A stretch of 64,000 bases of DNA from NCBI RefSeq assembly GCF_042675705.1, contig NZ_JBHTJJ010000001.1. One strand, 5' to 3'. Made by a program: the position numbers and the translations under genes. The notes beneath the pieces are model-generated. The model worked only from the letters and a program-made list of their open reading frames with translations, made no database searches and had not been told where the DNA came from. Origin of the DNA: Ruegeria arenilitoris (GTDB taxonomy: Bacteria; Pseudomonadota; Alphaproteobacteria; Rhodobacterales; Rhodobacteraceae). Shown here one piece after another: positions 57,669-64,000 of the stretch. Within the stretch, counting starts at the first letter, position 1, and every line of letters starts with the position of its first letter.

Positions 57669-59062
57669 CAGTCCTTGGGCCCGATCATCTGCTCGGGGCG
57701 CACGACGGCGTCAAAGGTTGCCTCGTCGACGAAGCCCAGCTTGATGGCCTCTTCCTTCAGCGTGGTGCCGTTCTTGTGCGCAGTCTTGGCGACCGTGGTG
57801 GCGTTGTCATAGCCGATGGTGGGGGCCAGGGCGGTCACCAGCATCAACGATTCTTTCATCAGCTTGTCGATGCGCGCCTCGTTGGCCTTGGTGCCCAGCA
57901 GCATACGCTCGGTAAAGCTGTCCGTTGCGTCGCCCAGCAGCTGGATCGACTGCAGCAGGTTGTAGGCCATCATCGGGTTGTAGACGTTCAGCTCGAAATG
58001 GCCCTGGCTGCCAGCGAACTTGATCGCAGCGTCGTTGCCCATCACGTGGGCGGCGACCTGGGTCAGCGCCTCGGCTTGGGTCGGGTTGACCTTGCCCGGC
58101 ATGATCGACGAGCCGGGTTCGTTCTCCGGCAGGATCAGCTCGCCGAGGCCCGAGCGCGGTCCCGAGCCGAGGAAGCGGATGTCGTTGGCGATCTTGTAGC
58201 AGCTGCCTGCGACCGTGGCCAAGGCGCCCGACAGGAACACCATGGCGTCATGAGCGGCCAGCGACTCGAATTTGTTGGGCGCAGTGACGAAGGGCAGGCC
58301 GGTGATTTCGGCCATGTTGGCGGCGACGGCCTCGGCCCAGCCTTTCTGGGTGTTCAGCCCGGTGCCCACGGCGGTGCCGCCCTGCGCCAGCTCGTAGATG
58401 CCGGGCATGGCGGCGCTCACGCGGGCGATGCCCTGACGGATCTGATGGGCATAGCCGCTGAATTCCTGGCCCAGGGTCAGCGGAGTCGCGTCCTGAGTGT
58501 GGGTGCGGCCGATCTTGATGATGTCCTTGAATTCCTCGGACTTTTGCTCGAGCCCGGCGGCCAGCTTCTCCAGCCCCGGCAGCAGCACGTCACGCACGCT
58601 CATTGCAGTGGCGATATGCATTGCGGTGGGGAAGGTGTCGTTCGACGATTGCCCCATATTGCAGTGATCGTTCGGGTGCACCGGATCCTTCGAGCCGATC
58701 ACGCCGCCCAGGATCTCGATCGCGCGGTTCGCGATGACCTCGTTGGCGTTCATGTTCGACTGGGTGCCCGATCCGGTCTGCCAGACGACCAGAGGGAAAT
58801 TGTCGTCGAACTTGCCCTCGATCACCTCGCTGGCGGCCTGGATGATGGCGTCGGCGATGCGTGCGTCCAGCTTGCCGGTGGCCTTGTTCTGCATGGCGCA
58901 GGCCTTCTTGACCACGCCCAGCGCGCGCACGATGGCGACGGGCTGCTTCTCCCATCCGATGGGGAAGTTCATGATCGAGCGCTGCGTCTGCGCCCCCCAA
59001 TACTTGTCGGCAGGAACCTCGAGCGGGCCAAAACTGTCGGATTCGGTGCGGGTCTGAGACAT
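57668..59062 (-). CDS. fumC: Class II fumarate hydratase
   Basis: Converts fumarate to malate in the citric acid cycle without an iron-sulfur cluster. The 464 residues begin TESDSFGPLEVPADKYWGAQ and carry GSGTQSNMNANEVIANRAIE, HCNMGQSSNDTFPTAMHIAT, the TAMHIA and GRTHTQDATPLTLGQEFSGY segments, and the signature loop GSSIMPGKVNPTQ with the catalytic serine. It heads an operon with two small genes. Confidence 0.97.
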   Translation of the reverse strand: MSQTRTESDSFGPLEVPADKYWGAQTQRSIMNFPIGWEKQPVAIVRALGVVKKACAMQNKATGKLDARIADAIIQAASEVIEGKFDDNFPLVVWQTGSGTQSNMNANEVIANRAIEILGGVIGSKDPVHPNDHCNMGQSSNDTFPTAMHIATAMSVRDVLLPGLEKLAAGLEQKSEEFKDIIKIGRTHTQDATPLTLGQEFSGYAHQIRQGIARVSAAMPGIYELAQGGTAVGTGLNTQKGWAEAVAANMAEITGLPFVTAPNKFESLAAHDAMVFLSGALATVAGSCYKIANDIRFLGSGPRSGLGELILPENEPGSSIMPGKVNPTQAEALTQVAAHVMGNDAAIKFAGSQGHFELNVYNPMMAYNLLQSIQLLGDATDSFTERMLLGTKANEARIDKLMKESLMLVTALAPTIGYDNATTVAKTAHKNGTTLKEEAIKLGFVDEATFDAVVRPEQMIGPKD

Positions 59063-59270
59063 CTGTCACTCCGTCTGGTATGCAGTCGCATGCCGTTTAA
59101 CCGCAGCAAAGCAATGGTGCAATCGGCCAGTTGCGCGCACCTTAGTCCGAAGGGCAAAAAAGGTATAGCCATGCGGTGTGCGTCACTTTTCTTGGTTGGT
59201 CACAGGGCCGTACCATTGTGCCCGTTCCCGGCTGAGCTAAGATAAAGAAGGCAACCGCGGAGAAAGAACC

Positions 59271-59834
59271 ATGAATCGCTCAGACCGGACCTCATCTTTC
59301 GCGCAAATGGCCCGATGGCTGTCGGTACTGGCGATTGGGCTTTTGTTGGCGTCTCCAGGATGGGCGCAGGACATCGGTCCCTTTGTCGGCGACTATGTCG
59401 GATCTGCCGACGTGGTGGACGCGGACGGGTCGTCGACCCCGCGCGACATGAGCGTTTCGATCGCAGAGACCGGCGAAGGGTTCGTGGTCAAATGGAAGAC
59501 TACCACCTACAAAGCCGACGGTCGGGTGAAAGAACAAAGCTTTTCGGTCGAGTTCCGACCTTCTGATAGGAACAACATCTATTCCGCAGCCATGAAGCGG
59601 AATGTCTTCGGTCATGAGGTTCCGCTGGACCCAATGAAGGGTGAGCCTTTTGTCTGGGGCCGGATCGAAGGGGAAACGCTGACCGTCTTCTCGCTGTTCA
59701 TAGATGAGGACGGTGGGTACGAATTGCAGCAGTATGACCGGACGCTGGCCGAGGGCGGGCTGAACCTATCCTTTTCTCGGTTTAGAGATGGACAGAAGTC
59801 GCGCTCGGTCGAAACATTCCTGAAAAAACAATAG
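59271..59834 (+). CDS. Secreted protein of unknown function
   Basis: 187 residues. The N terminus has a basic part and hydrophobic core (MARWLSVLAIGLLLASPGWA then QD), a Sec signal peptide. The mature protein is beta-rich (FVGDYVGSADVVDADGSSTP, GFVVKWKTTTYKADGRVKEQ, LTVFSLFIDEDGGYELQQYD) and looks like a lipocalin-type barrel, but no family is recognised. It converges on sspB and stands alone downstream of a 208-base region divergent from fumC. Confidence 0.7.
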   Translation: MNRSDRTSSFAQMARWLSVLAIGLLLASPGWAQDIGPFVGDYVGSADVVDADGSSTPRDMSVSIAETGEGFVVKWKTTTYKADGRVKEQSFSVEFRPSDRNNIYSAAMKRNVFGHEVPLDPMKGEPFVWGRIEGETLTVFSLFIDEDGGYELQQYDRTLAEGGLNLSFSRFRDGQKSRSVETFLKKQ

Positions 59835-59874
59835 GCTCCGCCAAAAAAGCGAAGCCTTGTCCAATGGATGCGAA

Positions 59875-60339
59875 TTACTTGCGGAAGCTGTCCAGCGATA
59901 CGATATCCGCATCATGATGCGGCTCGTCTTCGGGTTCGACCTCGATCGACTCGGCATCGATTTCCGCCGGGTCCTCATCCTCTTCGTCCGAGCTTTCGAA
60001 GCGCAGGCCGAATTCGACCGAGGGATCGACAAAGGTCTGGATGGCCGAATAGGGGATATACAACGGCTCCGGAGCGTCACCGAAATTCAGCGTGATGGCA
60101 AATCCGTCCTCGCCAACCTCGAGATTCTCGAACCAGTGCTGCACCACGATCGTCATCTCATCAGGGTAGCGTTCGCGCAGCCAGTCAGCGATTTCGACGC
60201 CGGGCTCACGGGTATCGAACGTGATGAAGAAATGGTGCGCGCCGGGCAATCCGGTTTCGGAAACGCGCTTCAGAACAGTCTTGATCAGCCCGCGCATAGC
60301 GGTGTGCATCAAGTTGCCGTAGTCAATGCCTTGCGACAT
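59875..60339 (-). CDS. sspB: SspB-family ClpXP adaptor
   Basis: 154 residues. The alphaproteobacterial SspB core is present: IDYGNLMHTAMRGLIKTVLK, GAHHFFITFDTREPGVEIAD, and EDGFAITLNFGDAPEPLYIP. After an acidic linker the C-terminal tail DADIVSLDSFRK matches the ClpX-binding motif of SspB adaptors. SspB tethers ssrA-tagged proteins to ClpXP. The ssrA gene that encodes the tag lies 2.3 kb downstream in map order, which makes a functional pair on one segment. Confidence 0.92.
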   Translation of the reverse strand: MSQGIDYGNLMHTAMRGLIKTVLKRVSETGLPGAHHFFITFDTREPGVEIADWLRERYPDEMTIVVQHWFENLEVGEDGFAITLNFGDAPEPLYIPYSAIQTFVDPSVEFGLRFESSDEEDEDPAEIDAESIEVEPEDEPHHDADIVSLDSFRK

Positions 60340-60415
60340 GTGTCATCCTCGAAAGTGGTTACCCCAAGCATAAGGGATTTGATCGGAAACGAAAGAGCGG
60401 GTTGCGTCTGATTGT

Positions 60416-61690
60416 TTAAACCAGATGCAGGATTGCGCCTGCTCCTATCATGATGCCCAGCGTCGTTGCCAGACCGGTTTTTCTTATGAAAATCAGGACT
60501 CCGGCAAGGGACGTCAATCCAACGGCTGCGATGTCCAAGGTCGAAAAAACCGGAATGGGCAGTGAGATCGGACCAAACTCGACTTCTCCGATGGTTCCAA
60601 ACAGGACGTCCAGTCCGAACCACACCGACAGGTTGAGAATCACACCGACGACCGCCGCGGTAATTGCGCGCAATGCGCCCGACAGTCTTGGTCTTTGTGC
60701 TATGACGTCCAGGTAAGGCGCGGCAACGAATATCCACAGGAAGCACGGAACGAAGGTCGCCCACAGCGCAACGACCCCGGCTGCCAGCGCAAGGGACATC
60801 CCGCCCGCCAACTGCCCGGCGAGCATGGCGACGAATTGCGTGACCAGTATCAATGGGCCGGGGGTGGTTTCTGCCAGTCCCAGCGCGTCGATCATCTGAT
60901 CGGTAGAGATCCATTGATAGTTCTCGACGACCGTCTGGGTCATGTAGGCCAGAACCGCATAGGCCCCGCCGAAAGTGACTACTGCCAATCGTGCAAAGAA
61001 CCAGCCCAGATCGCTTAGCAACGTCTGGCCGAAAAGGGTCAACAACACCAGCGGAGCCAACCATAGAACCAGCCAGAGTGCTGCGGTCCGCACGGGGCGA
61101 GCCAATGCGGGATCGACATTCTGTGACACCGAAGGCTGCTCTGAAGGCTTACGTGAAAAGCCCCAGATAGCCGCGGCCAGAATGATCAAGGGGAAAGGTA
61201 GATTCAGAGCGAAGATCGCCACGAACGCCAGTATCGCAAGAATCCCGGGCTCTGCCCCAGATAGAGTTTTTCGAGAAAGATTGAGCACCGCCTGAAGAAC
61301 GATCACGATAACCGTGGCCTTGATCCCGAGAAATGCAGCCTGGACCAGGGGAAGGTCTCCGTAGGCAGCATACAGGCCGACCAGCACGGCTATCACCAGC
61401 GCTCCGGGAAAAACGAACAGGCCGCCGGCAATCAGCCCGCCCGGCACGCCCCGCAGCCGCCAGCCGGCATAGGTGGCCAGTTGCATGGCTTCGGGGCCGG
61501 GCAGCAACATGCACAGCGACAGCGCCCGCAGAAAGGTCTGCTCATCCAACCATGGCCGCCGTTCGACCAATTCTTGGTGCATCAATGAGATCTGTGCCGC
61601 TGGGCCACCAAATGAGAGGAGGCCAATTCGGCCGAAAACCCGAACCAGCCCTGACAGTGAGGGTTTCAATACCGGGGCTCCGTCACGCAT
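60416..61690 (-). CDS. chrA: Chromate efflux transporter ChrA (two-domain)
   Basis: 424 residues from ATG 61690. Two CHR halves are visible: first LLSFGGPAAQISLMHQELVE with LCMLLPGPEAMQLATYAGWR, second LAVVTFGGAYAVLAYMTQTV with GLAETTPGPLILVTQFVAML. About ten membrane segments are present. The family exports chromate, often with sulfate-like substrates. No chrB regulator gene is adjacent. The start is uncertain: longer in-frame starts at 61726 and 61816 exist, and none has a strong ribosome site. Confidence 0.88.
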   Translation of the reverse strand: MRDGAPVLKPSLSGLVRVFGRIGLLSFGGPAAQISLMHQELVERRPWLDEQTFLRALSLCMLLPGPEAMQLATYAGWRLRGVPGGLIAGGLFVFPGALVIAVLVGLYAAYGDLPLVQAAFLGIKATVIVIVLQAVLNLSRKTLSGAEPGILAILAFVAIFALNLPFPLIILAAAIWGFSRKPSEQPSVSQNVDPALARPVRTAALWLVLWLAPLVLLTLFGQTLLSDLGWFFARLAVVTFGGAYAVLAYMTQTVVENYQWISTDQMIDALGLAETTPGPLILVTQFVAMLAGQLAGGMSLALAAGVVALWATFVPCFLWIFVAAPYLDVIAQRPRLSGALRAITAAVVGVILNLSVWFGLDVLFGTIGEVEFGPISLPIPVFSTLDIAAVGLTSLAGVLIFIRKTGLATTLGIMIGAGAILHLV

Positions 61691-61907
61691 GCGTCGGTTG
61701 CGGCGGTCCACGGGTGCCGACCCCATCCGATATCCGGAGCATAGGTACTGATCCGACCACCAGCGATCATTGAAACTGCGCAGCCATGCCATGTGCCCCT
61801 TTGGATTTGGAGACATGCGAACCCGGGCTGCCGCCGGGCAGGGCGTTCACATGCTGACCCCGTGTGCTCTTGCTACTCGGGGTCAGCACGCGCGGTCAAG
61901 AACCGGT

Positions 61908-62339
61908 TCAGGCCCAGTCCAGCCGTTGCCCTGTCATGCAGACGGGCAAGGTATCCTGCGGGAACTGGCCGAGCTGTTCGAACAGGGAAACGAAGTCGAA
62001 CTGGTTGTAGGCTTCGACCATCTTGTCACCTTTGAAGCGCGCCATCACTTGGCCTGTGACCTCCAAGGGCGCGCCGTTGTCCGCCCGCGAGGTCCGCACA
62101 TGCAGAACGGCCGACGCCCAATCGCCGTTTTCGATAATTTTGGGCAAATCCACCTGAATTTCGCCCAGAACGTGCCGGAAGGCCATGACCAGGTCGCGAA
62201 AGTCGTCCGCGCCGACCTGCATTTCGGGTATCAGCCCTTCGGCCATCGTTTCCGGGGCAAAATACTGGTCGATCGCGTCAATATTGCCTTTTTCCCAGAC
62301 CTCGGAATACCAGGCCCTGAGTATCTCTGAATGAGTCAT
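61908..62339 (-). CDS. SnoaL-like / ester-cyclase family protein
   Basis: 143 residues. MTHSEILRAWYSEVWEKGNI with DAIDQYFAPETMAEG is the N-terminal helix-strand start of SnoaL-like NTF2-fold proteins; FRHVLGEIQVDLPKIIENGD and a C-terminal FKGDKMVEAYNQFDFVSLFE strand pair follow. Members include polyketide cyclases and many of unknown activity, so no substrate is proposed. It lies upstream of chrA on the same strand with a 217-base gap. Confidence 0.85.
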   Translation of the reverse strand: MTHSEILRAWYSEVWEKGNIDAIDQYFAPETMAEGLIPEMQVGADDFRDLVMAFRHVLGEIQVDLPKIIENGDWASAVLHVRTSRADNGAPLEVTGQVMARFKGDKMVEAYNQFDFVSLFEQLGQFPQDTLPVCMTGQRLDWA

Positions 62340-62434
62340 CCCAACTCTCCTGTCTGTCTTCCGCTACTTTGAATGACAGGAGTGAACAGTTTCTGAATGG
62401 CGGCCAAATTCGGCGCAAAAACTCAGACAAAATC

Positions 62435-62749
62435 TAGGGAAATGCAGGTTTCTGTTGCCAGGTACCTGCGAACCCCGCCTTACGCGGCTAGGCGCAAGGA
62501 CTTAAGTTTCGGTCTGGTTACTGCTTACGCAGCAACGGCAACCGGAGCACGATTGTCATTTGCAATTGTACTGTTTTCGCCGGTAACGGTGGCAGACAGC
62601 CGGGACAAAGCTAACCCCTTTAGACGTTCGTCGATCCTGTTTCGGCCCCATGATCCCCAAATGAAGGATGTATGGTGGAGCCGCCGGGTACCGCCCCCGG
62701 GTCCGATCCGCTTATTACGAGCGCGTTTATGTCCATAGTCCCGAAGGAC
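62435..62749 (-). ncRNA. ssrA: Two-piece, circularly permuted tmRNA
   Basis: Reading leftward, the acceptor piece comes first and ends in CGGCGGCTCCACCA, whose 3' A is at 62673. A 23-base intervening loop (62672-62650) follows, then the coding piece starting GGGGCCG at 62649. GGGGCCG pairs with CGGCTCC as the seven-pair acceptor stem, with a G-T pair at the third position as expected for alanine charging. GGATCGACG near the coding-piece start matches E. coli tmRNA (GGATTCGACG). The tag frame is at 62525-62563. Outer ends are approximate. Permuted two-piece tmRNA is known in alphaproteobacteria. Confidence 0.93.
62525..62563 (-). other. tmRNA tag reading frame
   Basis: Starting at GCA (62563-62561), the codons give ANDNRAPVAVAA, then TAA (62527-62525). 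The end -VAA is the ClpXP degron and the ANDN start is the usual SspB-binding part in alphaproteobacterial tags. Confidence 0.95.
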
Positions 62750-62755
62750 AGCATT

Positions 62756-62784
62756 TATATAGGTGAGGATTTTTGCGGATGCAA
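62756..62784 (-). promoter_or_regulatory. Promoter of ssrA
   Basis: TTGCAT (62784-62779), spacer of exactly 17 bases, TATATA (62761-62756). A start about 62749 fits the beginning of the acceptor piece. Confidence 0.8.
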
Positions 62785-62822
62785 ACCCCCAAAGCGCGAG
62801 ACGATCGTGATTTTTCAACCGT

Positions 62823-63185
62823 TCACGCGGGCTTGGAGAGGTTGGCGGCGATCAGCCAGATCGCCAGCACCAGCTCGATTCCGCCGAAGGTCAACGCCTT
62901 GGCCAAGGGGGGATTGTCCAGCAAAACGGACACGAACCGACCCAGCGCCGCGCCCGCATAGACCACGCCCAGCATCGCGTAGGCCATCGGGTGGTTCAGC
63001 CACAATACGGCGATGCCGGTCACGACAAACAGCCCGCCGACCGAGGCCCGCATCTCGCTGAGGCCCATCGTGCTGTTGGTGGGCGCAAGGTCCAGAGAGG
63101 CCGCCGTCCAAGCCGGAGCCAGAAAGCCGAAAAGGCCAAAGCCGATGGTCAGAAGGGCTGCGATGATGTTGAGTGTTCCGGTCAT
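62823..63185 (-). CDS. Small four-helix membrane protein (DUF4345-like)
   Basis: 120 residues, four predicted membrane helices: IIAALLTIGFGLFGFLAPAW, ASVGGLFVVTGIAVLWLNHP, YAMLGVVYAGAALGRFVSVL and FGGIELVLAIWLIAANLSKP. The SEMRASVGGLFVVTG stretch and the GRFVS turn resemble DUF4345 proteins; function unknown. GAGG precedes ATG 63185. It follows the membrane gene at 63250 by 64 bases on the same strand. Confidence 0.75.
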   Translation of the reverse strand: MTGTLNIIAALLTIGFGLFGFLAPAWTAASLDLAPTNSTMGLSEMRASVGGLFVVTGIAVLWLNHPMAYAMLGVVYAGAALGRFVSVLLDNPPLAKALTFGGIELVLAIWLIAANLSKPA

Positions 63186-63249
63186 GGGGGCCTCGCGTTT
63201 CAAATGCCTGCCCATCGAACCTAATCTGTTTCGGGGCAGGGGGAAGACC

Positions 63250-63900
63250 TCAGATTGCGGCCCAGAGGCCGAGCACGCCCACAAGAATCAGGCTGAGCGC
63301 CCAGACCATTTCCAGGTTGAACCAGCTGCGCGACAGAAACTGCAGGCCCAGCCAGCGATAGACCGCGAAGGCCAGCGCGCCGCCGCCCAGCATCATCGCG
63401 CCTGTATGGACCGCGGCCACAGCCAGAACCAGCAGGCCATTGCTGCCCATGATCTCGGACACGGCTCTGTGGCCGGTATCCAACTCGTCCAGCCCGCACA
63501 GGCCCAGATAGATCGGGACCAGCATCAGCGCCGCACCATGCGCCAGCGCCACCAGAAACGACCACAGCGCCAGCCGGCTGGGCGGCACGCGCGCCAGGAA
63601 CCGTGGGTGGCGCCGGGTGATAGCGATGTAGAGGCCCATGGCGATCACGATCAGGGCCGCTCCGATCCGGATTTCGCGCTGATAGTCTACAAGGATGGTC
63701 ATCAGCGCAAAGGGCAGCAGCACGCCCAGCATCGCCACGAAATGCCCGCCCGCCAGCGCTGCCAACGCGCGCCAGAGGGCGGATTGGCGTTGTTCCATCA
63801 ATGCCGCCGACACGGCCAACGGCCAGCCCATGCCGGGGTTCAACCCGTGATAGGCGCCGCTCAGAACAACGGCCAGCCAAAGGCCGGCCGTCGATGTCAT
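63250..63900 (-). CDS. Membrane protein of unknown function with HGLNPGMGW motif
   Basis: 216 residues from ATG 63900, about six membrane segments. The N-terminal helix holds GAYHGLNPGMGWPLAVSAAL, and later come FLVALAHGAALMLVPIYLGL, VLAVAAVHTGAMMLGGGALA and LVGVLGLWAAI. Histidines placed inside helices (AYHG, ALAHG, AAVHTG) suggest metal or proton handling as in nickel/cobalt permeases and DsbD-like proteins, but no family assignment is certain. The frame stays open toward the window edge, so an earlier start is possible. Confidence 0.65.
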   Translation of the reverse strand: MTSTAGLWLAVVLSGAYHGLNPGMGWPLAVSAALMEQRQSALWRALAALAGGHFVAMLGVLLPFALMTILVDYQREIRIGAALIVIAMGLYIAITRRHPRFLARVPPSRLALWSFLVALAHGAALMLVPIYLGLCGLDELDTGHRAVSEIMGSNGLLVLAVAAVHTGAMMLGGGALAFAVYRWLGLQFLSRSWFNLEMVWALSLILVGVLGLWAAI

Positions 63901-64000
63901 CAAGACGTCCAATTCAGACCGAAGGGTAGCAGAAACTGTCGGTGGAGCAGTCTCCTCCCTCAAGCCGGATCTGGTGGCTGCGATACCCATTCGGGAAATC

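Noticed and set aside
62397..62738. Plus-strand open frame across the ssrA region
   Set aside because: The region is explained by the tmRNA on the minus strand; the frame has no ribosome site or protein features.

Overview
The window looks like chromosomal DNA of a Roseobacter-group alphaproteobacterium (Rhodobacterales, Ruegeria-like). The evidence is the high G+C, the proteins (IorAB fusion, F1 ATPase zeta inhibitor, SspB-alpha, DUF4169, a GTA-type 3TM holin), an SOS box of the alphaproteobacterial form GTTC-N7-GTTC, and a circularly permuted two-piece tmRNA whose tag is ANDNRAPVAVAA. Genus is an inference from protein style; no database was searched. Genes are packed tightly on both strands. 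I saw no insertion sequence, CRISPR array or prophage structural cluster.

Layout. 1-9.6 kb: tRNA-Asp, a methyltransferase, SOS-controlled uvrA, then the leftward valine-degradation operon (isobutyryl-CoA dehydrogenase, 3-hydroxyisobutyryl-CoA hydrolase, 3-hydroxyisobutyrate dehydrogenase), an alpha/beta hydrolase and a YbdK-type ligase. 9.6-15.5 kb: methyltransferase, fasciclin protein, L,D-transpeptidase, mmsA (last step of the valine route) with a divergent LysR gene, a CBS protein and coaD. 15.5-21 kb: a central-carbon block with two GAPDH paralogues, a 47-residue membrane ORF between them, a DUF808 protein and transketolase. LacI-like palindromes lie next to both gap genes, and a related one lies before fba at 55.6 kb. 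21-26 kb: a coiled-coil gene coupled to zapA, an MliC-like protein, grxD, bolA and purL. 26-34 kb: MscS channel, a candidate sRNA, LysR and the indolepyruvate ferredoxin oxidoreductase, acyltransferase. 34-40.3 kb: murI, argC, then ccmE / endolysin / holin / ccmF / ccmH. 40-45.5 kb: enoyl-CoA hydratase family protein, homocysteine methyltransferase, ATPase zeta, purC, marC, purS, purQ. 45.5-52 kb: DctB/DctD-like two-component pair and RNase E with a long structured leader. 52-57 kb: tusA, ccdA, a membrane hydrolase coupled to a cytochrome P450, class I aldolase, tag. 57-64 kb: fumC operon, sspB, chrA, SnoaL-like protein, ssrA and two membrane proteins.

How it fits together. Valine and ketoacid catabolism, glycolysis/gluconeogenesis, purine synthesis and cytochrome c maturation dominate. 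The endolysin-holin pair between ccmE and ccmF matches the lysis module that gene transfer agents use, kept away from the capsid genes. ssrA and sspB are both parts of trans-translation and ClpXP delivery, and they sit 2.3 kb apart. The best leads for follow-up are the nested lysis module, the set of LacI-like operators on gap1, gap2 and fba, the candidate anti-Shine-Dalgarno sRNA at 28.5 kb, the DctD-like regulator that lacks the sigma54-contact loop, and the hydrolase-P450 pair.
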